From Burkholderia sp. SRS-W-2-2016 (lineage in GTDB: Bacteria > Pseudomonadota > Gammaproteobacteria > Burkholderiales > Burkholderiaceae), in the NCBI RefSeq assembly GCF_001931485.1, contig NZ_MSDV01000001.1:1-64000 (forward strand): 64,000 nt of DNA, read 5' to 3'. Below are positions 8,405 through 17,745 of the stretch, piece by piece. Made by a program: the position numbers and the translations under genes. Under the pieces are notes generated by a model that had not been told where the DNA came from, ran no database searches, and worked only from the letters and a program-made list of their open reading frames with translations. Position 1 is the stretch's first letter. Each line of letters opens with the position of its first letter.

Positions 8405-8830
8405 ATGAAAATCCACATTCGCGAGATCGACCACGTCGTGATTCGCGCGACCGACGCACAGGCGCTCGCGCGCTTTTACTGCGACGTGCTTGGCTGCAGC
8501 CTCGAAAAAGAGCAGCGCGAGTTGGGGCTCACGCAACTGCGTGCGGGACGTTCATTGATCGATCTGCTGCAGGTCGGCGCGAAGATCGACCGGCCGGAAA
8601 ACGGCGCGGTGGGCGCCGGGCGCAACATGGACCACCTGTGTCTGCGCATCGACACGTTCGACATCGACGCGCTCAGCGCGCATCTGGCCGCGCATGGCGC
8701 GCGGATCGGCGAACACGGGGTGCGGTATGGCGCGGACGGCTTCGGGCCGTCGCTGTATCTGTTCGACCCGGAGGGCAATATGGTCGAACTGAAGGGGCCG
8801 CCGGACGCGGCGCGGCTGACGTCGCTCTAA
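8405..8830 (+). CDS. VOC family protein (glyoxalase/bleomycin-resistance fold)
   Basis: A 141-residue vicinal-oxygen-chelate protein. It shows the paired beta-alpha-beta modules: IREIDHVVIRATDAQALARFYCDVLGC at the start and MDHLCLRIDTFDIDALSAHL in the middle. Metal-ligand candidates are the His in IDHVVI, the His in MDHLCLR and the Glu in the C-terminal DPEGNMVELKG. Members include glyoxalase I, dioxygenases and antibiotic-binding proteins, and the substrate cannot be told from sequence. It lies downstream of the candidate small RNA and its terminator, so it probably has its own promoter in 8298-8400. Confidence 0.88.
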   Translation: MKIHIREIDHVVIRATDAQALARFYCDVLGCSLEKEQRELGLTQLRAGRSLIDLLQVGAKIDRPENGAVGAGRNMDHLCLRIDTFDIDALSAHLAAHGARIGEHGVRYGADGFGPSLYLFDPEGNMVELKGPPDAARLTSL

Positions 8831-8978
8831 GCGCTGTCCGGCCGCTTGTCCGGCCGAGGCAGCGAAACTGTCCAGATCCGGACAGTCAGGCTCGCTGTGA
8901 GCGCGGTCCGCGCCCAGACAGGCAGCACAAACCGTTTCAGATCTGCACAATCACGCCAGCGGGCGCCGCTCAGGCTGA

Positions 8979-9533
8979 TCAGGCGTCCGCGGGCGCCTTC
9001 AACACAGTCCAGTCGATCTTCACCGCATCGGCCTCGGCGCTGCCGAGCCATGCTTCGCCGTCCTGCACCGTGCATTGCAGGCGCATCGTGCGTTCGGCGA
9101 GCGAGCCGAGCGACGCGGCGACGTCTTCGCCGAGCGTCCACACCGTCACGTTGCGCATCCGTTCCACCTTGTTGCGCACACCCTGCCACCAGATCTCCGA
9201 CGTGCGACCGCCATACGCGATCACGACCACGCGATCCGCGCGCCCGCTCGCCTTGGCGATCCGCCGCTCATCCGGTTGACCGACCTCGATCCAGGTTTCG
9301 ATCGCGCCGGTCAGGTCCTTCTGCCACAGGTCCGGTTCGTCGACGTCCGACAAACCTTTGCAAAATTCCAGCCGTTCCTGCGCGAACAGCGCGAATGCGG
9401 CGACGCGGACCATCATCCGGTCGTCGGTTTCCGAGGGGTGACGGGCGATCGTCAGCGAATGGTCGGCGTAATAGTGCCGGTCCATGTCCGCGATCTGCAG
9501 TTCCGCCTTATAAATTGTCGATTTGAGAGCCAT
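8979..9533 (-). CDS. yaeQ: YaeQ family protein
   Basis: A 184-residue protein starting MALKSTIYKAELQIADMDRHYY with the characteristic HxLTIARHPSETDDRMMVRVAAFALFA and the later DLWQKDLTGAIETWIEVGQPDERRIAKASGRAD. This pattern defines the YaeQ family, whose fold is restriction-nuclease-like (PD-(D/E)xK superfamily) and whose cellular role is unsettled. The ATG at 9533 matches family length. The frame is open far upstream but that extension is basic and unlike YaeQ. Its neighbours are a VOC protein (convergent) and a LysR regulator (same strand, upstream). Confidence 0.9.
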   Translation of the reverse strand: MALKSTIYKAELQIADMDRHYYADHSLTIARHPSETDDRMMVRVAAFALFAQERLEFCKGLSDVDEPDLWQKDLTGAIETWIEVGQPDERRIAKASGRADRVVVIAYGGRTSEIWWQGVRNKVERMRNVTVWTLGEDVAASLGSLAERTMRLQCTVQDGEAWLGSAEADAVKIDWTVLKAPADA

Positions 9534-9675
9534 GCCGTTACTGAACCAGGCGCCCGCTCCAGCGGAGCGCAGCGAAAAAGAATCGTCGACGGCGCGTTGC
9601 CGTTTCTTGTGTTTGCTATACATCGCACGTACCTCCCGCGCCGTCAGCCGGTGCCTATGACGAAGGAGGGAGCAT

Positions 9676-10653
9676 TTATCGGGCCACCGCCGTTTCCAGG
9701 GGCGAGCCGTAAACCTCGCGAGCCGCATCCCGCAACGCTTCGAGCACCACCGCGGCGGCCGGCGACAGCAGATGCGACTGGCGCGTGATGATACCGAAAG
9801 TGTCCATCCTGCACGGCAAATCGATCGGTACGCGCTTGAGCACACCGTACTGTTGGTATTGACGCGCCACTTCGTCGGGCAGAACCGCCAACATGTCGCT
9901 TTGCAGCAGCAGGCTCGAAATCGCGAGAAAGTTGTTGGTATTGACGACGTTTTGCGGCGGATTCAGCCCGATCTGCGAAAACATCAGATCGAAGCGATGA
10001 CGCAGCACGCTGCCCGGCGGGTGCAACACCCAGCTTGCGTTGACGATCCCGCGCAGCGTCAAACCTGTCTCATTTTCGAGCGGATGGCCGGGGCGCGCGA
10101 CCACACACAGCGGCTCGTCGGCGAGCGGCTCGTAGCGCACGTCGGTCTTGAACTGGTTCTGCCGTTCGAGCACGCGGCCGATCATGATGTCCAGCTCGCC
10201 CTCGGCGAGGCGCGGCAGCATCACGTCGGAAGTCTCGACTTCGGCCCAGATCTGCAACTGCGGATAGCGTTCCTTCACGCTGGCGATCGCGTGCGGCACC
10301 ATCGTCGCGGCGGCCGCCGCGATCACGCCGATCCGCACCTGACCGGCGAGTCCCGAGCGCAATGCGGAGATTTCGTCGTGCGCCTGGCTCAGGTTCGACA
10401 GCACCATTCGCGCGTGGCGGATCATCACCTCGCCGTACAGCGTCGCGTGCATCCCGTGTGGGGTGCGGTCGAACAGGCTCACCCCGAGCATGTCCTCCAG
10501 TTCCTTCAGCAGCCGCGATGCGGCCGGCTGAGTCATGCCGAGCACGTCGGCGGCGCGGCGCACGTTGCCCTCCTCTTCCATCGCCGCCAGCAGCAGCAAC
10601 TGGCGGGTCTTCAGCCGGGCGCGCACGAACCAGTTTGAATAGCTACGCGTCAT
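9676..10653 (-). CDS. LysR family transcriptional regulator (GbpR-like)
   Basis: 325 residues. The N-terminal winged helix (LKTRQLLLLAAMEEEGNVRRAADVLGMTQPAASRLLKELEDMLGVSLFDRTPHGM) is followed by a LysR effector-binding domain from about residue 105. The variant helix and linker resemble the GbpR/CbsC-type group that controls sugar-binding-protein operons. It is divergent from an aldehyde dehydrogenase and AraFGH-like transporter genes, so it is the likely regulator of that sugar locus, probably with a sugar or sugar acid as ligand. An interrupted palindrome at 10720-10737 in the divergent promoter region is a plausible binding site. Confidence 0.9.
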   Translation of the reverse strand: MTRSYSNWFVRARLKTRQLLLLAAMEEEGNVRRAADVLGMTQPAASRLLKELEDMLGVSLFDRTPHGMHATLYGEVMIRHARMVLSNLSQAHDEISALRSGLAGQVRIGVIAAAAATMVPHAIASVKERYPQLQIWAEVETSDVMLPRLAEGELDIMIGRVLERQNQFKTDVRYEPLADEPLCVVARPGHPLENETGLTLRGIVNASWVLHPPGSVLRHRFDLMFSQIGLNPPQNVVNTNNFLAISSLLLQSDMLAVLPDEVARQYQQYGVLKRVPIDLPCRMDTFGIITRQSHLLSPAAAVVLEALRDAAREVYGSPLETAVAR

Positions 10654-10719
10654 CGCGTGGTCTCCTGTTTTTTGGCGAGCGGCTTTTAGCGCTCTGCGTG
10701 GCGGCCCCCATCATGCCAT

Positions 10720-10737
10720 ACCGAAACTGATATCGGT
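10720..10737. promoter_or_regulatory. Candidate LysR regulator binding site
   Basis: ACCGA-N8-TCGGT is an interrupted dyad in the divergent intergenic region between the LysR gene and the dehydrogenase gene. It is about the size of a LysR box. Confidence 0.4.
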
Positions 10738-10858
10738 GAGGCCGAAAAAGGGATTGGAAAGTTATTAGGACCGCCAATACCATTCGTGGACTTTGTGAGC
10801 TTCGATGAGATTTCTGCCGCGGCGCCGGTAAGGCGCCGCCCGTGCGCCCTTTCCGCCG

Positions 10859-12307
10859 ATGAACCGCGATCCGCTCGTCCCTCTCGCTACCAGCCCGTTT
10901 CGCCATTACATCAATGGCGGATGGGAGACCGGCGCGACCGCGGGCGTGTCGCTCAATCCGTCGGATCTCGACGAGCCGGTCGGCGAATACGTGCGGGCCG
11001 ATGTGCGCCAGACCGATAGCGCGATCCAGGCCGCGCACGCGGCGTTTCGCGACTGGTCGCTGGCGTCCGCGCAGCGCCGCGCCGATGCGCTCGATGCGAT
11101 CGGCAGCGAAATGCTCGCGCGCCGCGAGGAACTGGCCCGGCTGCTCGCGCGCGAAGTCGGCAAGGTGCTGCCCGAGGCGCTCGCCGAAGCGACCCGCGCG
11201 GGTCAACTGTTCAAGCTGTTCGCGGCCGAGGCATTGCGCGCGTTCGCGGAGCCGCTCGCGTCGGCGCGGGCCGGCGTCGAAATCGACGTGACCCGCGAGC
11301 CGCTCGGCGTGGTCGGCATCATCGCGCCGTGGAGCGCGCCGCTCGCGAGCGCCGCCGCGAAGATCGGCGCCGCGCTCGCGCACGGCAACTGTGTGGTCTA
11401 CAAGCCGGCGGAATCGTCGCCGGCCTGCGCGGCGGCGCTGGCGTCGATCGTCAGCCGCGCGGGTCTGCCGGCCGGCGTGTTCAACCTCGTGATGGGCAGC
11501 GGCCGCAAGGTCGGCGCGCGCATCGTCGCGCATCCGCTGGTGGCCGCGGTCAGCTTCAGCGGCTCGACCGAGATCGGCACGCGCGTGTTGCAGACCGCCG
11601 CCGCGCGCCAGGCGCGCGTGCAGCTGGAAATGGGCGGCAAGAATCCGTTCGTAGTACTGGCCGATGCCGATCTGGACCGCGCGGTCGATGCCGCGCTCAC
11701 CGGCGCATACAGCGCGGCCGGCCAGCGCTGCACGGCGGCCGCGAGATTGATTGTCGAGCGCGCGGTGTTCGCGCCGTTCGTCGACGCGTTGCGCGCGAAG
11801 CTCGAGAAACTGACCGTCGATCACGCGCTGAAACACGGCGCCGATCTCGGCCCGGTCGCGAACGCCGCGCAGCTCGAACGCAATCTCGACTACGTGCGCA
11901 TCGGCGAGCAGGAAGGCGCGCAATTGCTGTGCGGCGGCCGGCCGCTCGAGCGCGCGACGCGCGGTTACTTTTTCGAGCCGGCGCTGTTCGTCGGCGAGCC
12001 CGATCAGCGGATCGCGCGTGAAGAAATTTTCGGGCCGCTCGCGGTCGTGCTGCGCGCGGACGACTACGAGCACGCGCTGCATCTGGCGAACGACACCACG
12101 TACGGACTGTGCGCCGGCATCTGCACGCGCTCGCTCGAACGCGCGCGGCATTTCCGCCGCCATGTGCAAAGCGGCCTCGTGACGATCAATCTGCCGACCA
12201 CGGCGGTCGAGCATCACGGGCCCGGTGGCGGGCGCAAGGCATCGGCTTACGGCGCGAGCGATGCCGCGTTCTGGACCGCTGTGAAGACGGCGTACGTGGC
12301 GGGCTGA
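10859..12307 (+). CDS. NAD(P)-dependent aldehyde dehydrogenase, probably of the oxidative L-arabinose/pentose pathway
   Basis: 482 residues with a full ALDH catalytic set: Asn in GIIAPWSAPLAS region, the cofactor-side KPAESSP, the VSFSGSTEIG loop, general-base Glu in QLEMGGKNPFVVL, nucleophile Cys in AGQRCTAAARLIV, and EEIFGPL near the C-terminus. The GGKNPFVVLADADLD segment is like alpha-ketoglutaric semialdehyde dehydrogenases. With an AraFGH-type transporter downstream, the last step of non-phosphorylative arabinose oxidation (2,5-dioxopentanoate to 2-oxoglutarate) is a reasonable inference; other aldehydes are possible. The ATG at 10859 has a poor ribosome site. The last codons form the first unit of an 84-bp tandem repeat that continues beyond the stop. 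Confidence 0.85.
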   Translation: MNRDPLVPLATSPFRHYINGGWETGATAGVSLNPSDLDEPVGEYVRADVRQTDSAIQAAHAAFRDWSLASAQRRADALDAIGSEMLARREELARLLAREVGKVLPEALAEATRAGQLFKLFAAEALRAFAEPLASARAGVEIDVTREPLGVVGIIAPWSAPLASAAAKIGAALAHGNCVVYKPAESSPACAAALASIVSRAGLPAGVFNLVMGSGRKVGARIVAHPLVAAVSFSGSTEIGTRVLQTAAARQARVQLEMGGKNPFVVLADADLDRAVDAALTGAYSAAGQRCTAAARLIVERAVFAPFVDALRAKLEKLTVDHALKHGADLGPVANAAQLERNLDYVRIGEQEGAQLLCGGRPLERATRGYFFEPALFVGEPDQRIAREEIFGPLAVVLRADDYEHALHLANDTTYGLCAGICTRSLERARHFRRHVQSGLVTINLPTTAVEHHGPGGGRKASAYGASDAAFWTAVKTAYVAG

Positions 12308-12523
12308 GCGCGATGAGTCTTTCGGCTGTGTGCTTCGCCGCAGGTTTTTCCGGTTTGGACCGCTGTGAAAACGATCGACGCGGCGGCCCGAGCGCGATGA
12401 GTTTTGCGGTTGCGCGCGGCGCTGTCGCTTTTCGCGGCCTGGACCGCCGTGAAAGCAGCGCTACACGGCGCGCCGAGTGCGACGAATTTTCCGGCTGTGC
12501 GCGGCCCCGCGGTATCACCCGGT
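12272..12523 (+). repeat. 84-bp degenerate tandem repeat, three units
   Basis: Units start at 12272, 12356 and 12440, each beginning TGGACCGC(T/C)GTGAA. A weaker fourth may start at 12524. The period is 84 bp, or 28 codons, so the dehydrogenase frame is kept: each unit reads WTAVK. Unit 1 supplies the true C-terminus and stop. Units 2 and 3 are untranslated copies of it that have drifted. They fill most of the 370-bp gap before araF, where no gene is seen. Confidence 0.75.
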
Positions 12524-12677
12524 TTTCACCGCATGTTGCGTGCGTGGCGTGGCGCGCGTTCGACATGGATGTGCGCAATTTCGCGCGGGCGGCATCACAC
12601 ACCGATGACGCGCCCACGCGTACCCCTGCTGCAACTACACGACACCAATGCAGCTTTTCAACCTTAGGAGACACCCG

Positions 12678-13682
12678 ATGACCAGCAAGCTTCGCCGTTT
12701 GACCCTGACCGCGATCGCGGCCGCCGCCCTCGCCGCGCCGTTCGCCGCGCAACTGTCCGCGCACGCGGACGAGCCGCTGAAAGTCGGCTTCCTCGTGAAG
12801 ATGCCGGAGCAGGCGTGGTTCATCAACGAACAGAAGGCCGCGACCGCGCTCGGCCAGAAGGACGGCTTCTCGGTGGTCAACATCGGCACGCCGGACGGCG
12901 AAAAAGTGCTGGCCGCGATCGATAACCTCGGCGCGCAAGGCGCGCAGGGCTTCGTGATCTGCGCGCCCGACGTGCGTCTCGGACCGGCGATTCAGGCGCG
13001 CGCGAAGCGCTACAACATGAAGTTCGTGACCGTCGACGACCAGCTGGTCGACTCGACCGGCAAGCCGCTCGCGAACGTGCCGCACCTGGGCATGTCCGCG
13101 TTCAAGATCGGCAACCAGGTCGGCACCGCGATCAGCGAGGAAATGAAGCGCCGCGGCTGGAAGCCTGAAGAAGTCGGCGCGCTGCGCATCACCGACTACG
13201 AACTGCCGACCGCCAAGCTGCGCACCGACGGCGCGACGCAATCGCTGCTGGCCGGCGGCTTCAAGAAGGAAAACATCTTCGACGCGCCGCAAAAGACCAC
13301 CGACGACGAAGGCGGCTTCAACGCGGTATCGCCGGTGCTCGCGCAGCATCCGAACATCAAGAAGTGGGTGATCTTCGCGCTGAACGAGGAAAGCGTGCTG
13401 GGCGGCGTGCGCGCGACCGAGCAGCTGCATATCCCGTCGGCCGATGTGATCGGCGTCGGCATCAACGGCGCGGGCGAAGCGTTCGCCGAGTTCCAGAAGA
13501 AGGAGCCGACCGGCTTCTACGGCACGATCGCGGTGAGCTCGACGAACCACGGCAAGGACAGCACCGAGAACCTGGTTCAGTGGATCAAGGGCGGCAAGCA
13601 GCCGCCGGCCGACACGCAAACCACCGGCAAGCTGATGGTGCGCAGCAACTGGCAGGACGTGCGTAAGGAACTCGGCATTTAA
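12678..13682 (+). CDS. araF: Sugar ABC transporter periplasmic binding protein (AraF-like)
   Basis: 334 residues with a cleavable signal peptide (basic N-terminus, hydrophobic core AAAALAAPFAAQLSAHA, cleavage near residue 25). The mature protein has the type I sugar-binding fold: KVGFLVKMPEQAWFINEQKAA at the start, then GAQGFVICAPD, KFVTVDDQLVDS and IGVGINGAGEAF. These match L-arabinose-binding proteins. The start ATG at 12678 follows TTAGGAGA, which decides it over an in-frame codon 30 bases upstream. It is the first gene of a binding protein / ATPase / permease set and delivers sugar to AraGH at the inner membrane. Confidence 0.9.
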   Translation: MTSKLRRLTLTAIAAAALAAPFAAQLSAHADEPLKVGFLVKMPEQAWFINEQKAATALGQKDGFSVVNIGTPDGEKVLAAIDNLGAQGAQGFVICAPDVRLGPAIQARAKRYNMKFVTVDDQLVDSTGKPLANVPHLGMSAFKIGNQVGTAISEEMKRRGWKPEEVGALRITDYELPTAKLRTDGATQSLLAGGFKKENIFDAPQKTTDDEGGFNAVSPVLAQHPNIKKWVIFALNEESVLGGVRATEQLHIPSADVIGVGINGAGEAFAEFQKKEPTGFYGTIAVSSTNHGKDSTENLVQWIKGGKQPPADTQTTGKLMVRSNWQDVRKELGI

Positions 13683-13997
13683 GCGGAGTTCGCGCGGCGG
13701 CGTTGTAGTGGCCGCCGCGCATGCAGCACGAAGTTTGCGGGCCGCGCGCGAAGCACGTGAAACGCGGCAAGCGAACCACCCGGGGCAGCACCAGGCATGC
13801 GACGCGCGGCAGACGGATCGCCGCACGCCGCAAGCAATTCGCGGCAGGCATATCGCCGCGCGCGGCCCGCAAACCGTGCCGCTTGCCGCACGCGATACGC
13901 AACGCGCGGCAAGCAGCGGCAAACCGCAGACAGCAAGCAGGAAATCGCAGGCAGCAAGCGGCGGCCCGCCCACGTTCCACCCGTTCGAGGTTTTTCG
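13683..13997 (+). other. Hairpin- and repeat-rich araF-araG spacer
   Basis: 315 bp with no credible gene. It is built from variants of a GCGGCAAGC word (for example 13764-13772 and 13906-13914) and includes the 9-bp inverted pair GCTTGCCGC (13881-13889) / GCGGCAAGC (13906-13914) with a 16-nt loop. Such a stem-loop after a binding-protein gene could stabilise araF mRNA and lower araGH expression (inference). Confidence 0.45.
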
Positions 13998-15554
13998 ATG
14001 ACGTCCATATTCACCGGCGCCGACGGCGGCGACACGGCGCTTGCGCCCTCGCCCGCCATGCCCACGTCCGACGCCCCCTATCTCCAGCTCGACGGCATCA
14101 CCGTGCGCTTTCCGGGCGTGCTCGCGCTCGACCAGGTCTCGCTCGAAGTGCGGCGCGGCGAAGTGCACGGCCTGATGGGCGAAAACGGCGCCGGCAAATC
14201 GACGCTGCTCAAGGTGCTGTCCGGCGTCAATCATCCGGTCGCGGGCACGCTGTCGCTCGACGGCGTCGAGCAGCAGTTCGCGACCACCAAGGCGGCGATC
14301 GCCGCGGGCATCGCGATCATCTATCAGGAACTGCATCTGGTGCCGGAATTGACGGTCGCCGAAAACCTGATGCTCGGCGCGCTGCCGAATCGTTTCGGGG
14401 TACTGGACGAAAAAGCGCTGGTCGCTCGCGCGCTGCGCGAGCTCGAACGGCTCGGCGAAAAAATCGATCCGTCGCAGCAGGTCAAGCATCTGTCGATCGG
14501 CCAGCGGCAGATGATCGAAATCGGCAAGGCGCTGATGCGCGACGCGCGCGTGATCGCATTCGATGAGCCGACCAGCTCGCTGTCCTCGCGCGAGACGACC
14601 CAGCTGTTCCGGATCATCCGCGCGCTGCGGGCCGAAGGCCGCGCGATCATCTACGTCACGCACCGGATGGAGGAAGTCTACGAACTGTGCGATCGCGTGA
14701 CCGTGTTCCGCGACGGCCGCCGCATCGATACGTTCGAAGCCGGCGCGGGGCTCGACCGGGATCGGCTGATCAGCTGCATGGTCGGCCGCTCGATCAGCGA
14801 CGTGTACGGCTATCGCACTCGCGAACTCGGCGACGTGCAACTGAAGGTCGATGGCCTGCTCGGTCCGGGGCTGCGCGAACCGGCGTCGTTCGCCGCGCGC
14901 AAGGGCGAGATCGTCGGCTTCTTCGGGCTGGTCGGCGCGGGCCGTTCGGAGCTGATGAAGCTGATCTACGGCGCGGTCAAGCCGGCCGCCGGCGAGGTCG
15001 TGCTGAAGGGCAAGCGCGTGCAGTTCGCGACTCCGCGCGACGCGGTGCGCGCCGGCGTCGCGCTGTGTCCGGAGGATCGCAAGCAGGAAGGCATCGTGTC
15101 GATCGCATCGGTGTCGGACAACCTGAACATCAGCTGCCGGCGCCACTTCAGCCGCTTTCACGTGCTCGACGGCCGCAAGGAAGCGCAGACCACGCGCGAA
15201 TTCATCGCGAAGCTCGCGATTAAAACCCGCAACGGCGACACGCCGATCGGCACCCTCTCCGGCGGCAACCAGCAGAAGGTGATCCTGTCGCGCTGGCTCG
15301 CCGAAAACATCGACGTCTTCCTGATGGACGAGCCCACGCGCGGCATCGACGTCGGCGCGCGCAGCGAAATTTACGGCCTGCTGTACGGGCTCGCTGAAGC
15401 GGGCCGCACGGTCATCGTCGTGTCGAGCGATCTCGCCGAGGTGATCGGCGTCGCCGACCGCGTGATCGTGATGAAGGAAGGCGCGATCGTCGGCGATCTG
15501 CCGAAGGCGCAGGCCACCCCCGATGCGCTAATCAAGCTCGCACTGCCGCGTTGA
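13998..15554 (+). CDS. araG: Sugar ABC transporter ATP-binding protein (AraG-like)
   Basis: 518 residues, two fused ABC domains as in AraG/RbsA/XylG. Domain 1: Walker [12 protein letters not shown], signature [15 protein letters not shown], Walker [12 protein letters not shown]. Domain 2: variant Walker [14 protein letters not shown], signature [15 protein letters not shown], Walker [15 protein letters not shown]. The lysine-less second P-loop is normal for this class. The start at 13998 has GAGG about 8 bp upstream. A longer frame to 13797 runs through repetitive spacer DNA and is rejected. It powers uptake with AraF and AraH. Confidence 0.92.
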   Translation: MTSIFTGADGGDTALAPSPAMPTSDAPYLQLDGITVRFPGVLALDQVSLEVRRGEVHGLMGENGAGKSTLLKVLSGVNHPVAGTLSLDGVEQQFATTKAAIAAGIAIIYQELHLVPELTVAENLMLGALPNRFGVLDEKALVARALRELERLGEKIDPSQQVKHLSIGQRQMIEIGKALMRDARVIAFDEPTSSLSSRETTQLFRIIRALRAEGRAIIYVTHRMEEVYELCDRVTVFRDGRRIDTFEAGAGLDRDRLISCMVGRSISDVYGYRTRELGDVQLKVDGLLGPGLREPASFAARKGEIVGFFGLVGAGRSELMKLIYGAVKPAAGEVVLKGKRVQFATPRDAVRAGVALCPEDRKQEGIVSIASVSDNLNISCRRHFSRFHVLDGRKEAQTTREFIAKLAIKTRNGDTPIGTLSGGNQQKVILSRWLAENIDVFLMDEPTRGIDVGARSEIYGLLYGLAEAGRTVIVVSSDLAEVIGVADRVIVMKEGAIVGDLPKAQATPDALIKLALPR

Positions 15555-15636
15555 GTGCGCTCATCGCGCTCAGCTTGTTCAGCGCCACCGTTATAGAAAC
15601 ATCGCACTGCCAACGGCATTGAATGGAACCGACACC

Positions 15637-16641
15637 ATGAATACACCTTCAACCGATTCGTCATCGCCCGCCGTCGTCTCGGCCGGCATTACCGCGCGCG
15701 CCGCGCGCACCTGGGAGCTCGTCAACAAATCCGGCATCGTGATGGTGTTCCTGATTCTGTTCGCGGTGCTGTCGTTCACGGTCCCCGGCTTTCTCAGCTC
15801 GCGCAACATCCAGGGGCTGCTGCTGTCGGTCACGCTGATCGGTTCGATCTCGGTGACGATGATGTTCGTGCTCGCGCTCGGCGAAGTCGATTTGTCGGTC
15901 GCGTCGATCGTCGCGTTCTCCGGGGTGGTCGCCTCCGTGCTGATCACCGCGACCCATAGTGTGACGATCGGCGTCGTCGCCGGCGTGCTCGCGGGCGGCG
16001 TGGTCGGACTCGTGAACGGCACGCTGGTCGCGCGCTACAAGATCAACTCGCTGATCGTCACGCTCGCGATGATGGAAGTCGTGCGCGGCCTCGCGTTCAT
16101 CACGTCGAACGGCGACGCGGTGATGATCTCCGAAGAGAGCTTCTTCGAACTCGGCGGCGGCTCGTTCCTCGGCATCTCGTATCCGATCTGGAGCAACATC
16201 GTCGGCTTCGTGCTGTTCGGCTTCCTGCTGAAGAAGACCGTGTTCGGCAAGAACGTGCTGGCGGTCGGCGGCAATAGCGAGGCGGCCGTGCTCGCGGGTC
16301 TGCCGGTCACGCGCATCAAGATCACCGTGTTCGTGCTGCAAGGTCTCGTGACCGGCTTCGCGGGCGTGATGCTCGCATCGCGGATGAGTCTCGGCGACCC
16401 GAAGACCTCGGTCGGTCTCGAACTCGGCGTGATTTCGGCTTGCGTGCTCGGCGGCGTGTCGCTGACCGGCGGCGTCGCGACCATCTCCGGCGTGCTGGTC
16501 GGCGTGCTGATCATGGGCTCGGTGCAGGACGCGATGAGCCTGCTGAACGTGCCGACTTTCTACCAGTACCTGATTCGCGGCGGCATCCTGCTGCTCGCGG
16601 TGCTGTTCGACCAGTTCCGCCGCAGCAAACGCGTGCACTGA
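15637..16641 (+). CDS. araH: Sugar ABC transporter permease (AraH-like)
   Basis: 334 residues, a polytopic inner-membrane permease of the BPD_transp_2 family (AraH/RbsC). It has about ten hydrophobic segments and the cytoplasmic coupling stretch GGNSEAAVLAGLPVTRIKI that contacts the ATPase. The ATG at 15637 is favoured over a TTG at 15619. It follows araG by 82 bp and ends the operon at a strong terminator (16701-16736). Confidence 0.92.
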   Translation: MNTPSTDSSSPAVVSAGITARAARTWELVNKSGIVMVFLILFAVLSFTVPGFLSSRNIQGLLLSVTLIGSISVTMMFVLALGEVDLSVASIVAFSGVVASVLITATHSVTIGVVAGVLAGGVVGLVNGTLVARYKINSLIVTLAMMEVVRGLAFITSNGDAVMISEESFFELGGGSFLGISYPIWSNIVGFVLFGFLLKKTVFGKNVLAVGGNSEAAVLAGLPVTRIKITVFVLQGLVTGFAGVMLASRMSLGDPKTSVGLELGVISACVLGGVSLTGGVATISGVLVGVLIMGSVQDAMSLLNVPTFYQYLIRGGILLLAVLFDQFRRSKRVH

Positions 16642-16700
16642 CGCGCGCTTGTTTCGGCTTGTTCCGGTTAGTTTTTCCTGCGCTTTGCGAGAAGGCGACT

Positions 16701-16736
16701 GCCGGTGCGGATCGGGCGATCCGCACCGGCTTTTTT
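16701..16736 (+). terminator. Terminator of the araFGH operon
   Basis: A perfect 13-bp stem GCCGGTGCGGATC / GATCCGCACCGGC with a 4-nt loop and six T residues. Confidence 0.95.
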
Positions 16737-16751
16737 ACGCGCGAAGAGAAT

Positions 16752-16787
16752 AAAAAAACGGCCGGGGCATTCACATGCCCAAGCCGC
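16752..16787 (-). terminator. Terminator of the small secreted protein gene
   Basis: Read on the minus strand, a stem built on CGGC..GGGCAT / ATGCCC..GCCG (internal mismatches) is followed by seven T residues. It lies downstream of the gene ending at 16905. Confidence 0.6.
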
Positions 16788-16904
16788 TTTTCAGCTCACG
16801 CGTTCACGCTTGCCGCTTTAAAGCCGCAAGTGACACGCATGCGACCGTATTCCGGCTTTTGCCGGAATAACGGGGTTGTTGCTTATCGGTTGCTTATCGA
16901 TTGC

Positions 16905-17243
16905 CTATTGCTTGATAAACCGGTCGTTTGCCCATAATCCGACCGTGTCGCTATTGCCGGCGTTCACGAATTCGACGTCATGGCCGACTACGCGGACCAC
17001 GCGGAAACTCGAATCGGACGGCGTCGACACGCATTGGTATCCGGAGAAGAATTCCTGCATCTTTTGCTGTTCACCGGCTTGCGCATGCTGGTCGACGGCG
17101 TCGAGCTTGTCTTTCGACACGCAGCCATACGCATTGGCCTTGAACTGAATGGTTTGCTGCGGCTTGATCATGACGTCCTGCGCCTGAACGCTCGCGGCAG
17201 CCAAACCCGCAATGGCGAAAACAACGGCAATTCGAGTTTTCAT
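16905..17243 (-). CDS. Small secreted/periplasmic protein, unknown function
   Basis: 112 residues. A clear Sec signal peptide (MKTRIAVVFAIAGLAAASVQA) should be cut after residue 21. The mature 91 residues hold two cysteines (YGCVSKDK and YQCVSTP) that could form a disulfide, and end in a beta-rich RVVRVVGHDVEFV segment. The ATG follows GGAGGAAAA, an excellent ribosome site. No family recognised. Confidence 0.8.
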   Translation of the reverse strand: MKTRIAVVFAIAGLAAASVQAQDVMIKPQQTIQFKANAYGCVSKDKLDAVDQHAQAGEQQKMQEFFSGYQCVSTPSDSSFRVVRVVGHDVEFVNAGNSDTVGLWANDRFIKQ

Positions 17244-17745
17244 TTTTCCTCCGGTGCAGGCCGGGTGCTCGGGTTAGCTATGTATTTAACTTTAACGGCG
17301 GACCTGCATCTTGCACTTTAGGAGAAGCAGTCAGAACGACAAGCACATCTTGTGTGCGGTCGCAACAGTGGCGAATTGTCGCACCCGTGCGCGCAGCAAA
17401 TTAAAACGCCCGCTAAGTGTCTGATTGGGCACGCATGAAACAGATAACTAAAAATGGGCTAGGGCGGTCGGCTTTATCCAGTAAAGCTCTGCGCTAGGGT
17501 TCGCGTAAACCAGTGGGCTCAATTAAGCGATTTAATAAAATTAAATCCGGCACTTGGTGCGGCGCACACAAAGTCATTCAATGCGCTAATCACGTCGCGC
17601 GAAATAATGGTGCGGATACAGAAAATAAACGATGCCAACTGGGTGAATGGGCGCTGCCGTCGGCTTCGGAATGCGCGGCGCCGTCCGATGCGGGAATAAC
17701 CGCTGCTCTACAATGAAACCAAATCTCCGGCACCTGGAGGCTATC
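17244..17745. other. Intergenic region, no gene seen
   Basis: About 500 bp between divergently oriented small genes, clearly more AT-rich than its surroundings around 17400-17570 (runs such as TTTAATAAAATTAAAT). It must hold the promoters of both flanking genes. No RNA gene or repeat could be supported. Confidence 0.4.

Noticed and set aside
8867..8886. 7-bp inverted repeat ACTGTCC / GGACAGT after the VOC gene
   Set aside because: Weak hairpin with no T-run and no partner motif; not enough to call a terminator or operator.
12186..15161. 991-codon open frame on the minus strand across araF and araG
   Set aside because: It is antisense to genes with clear families, and its His/Arg/Ala-rich translation is typical of the complementary frame of high-GC coding DNA.
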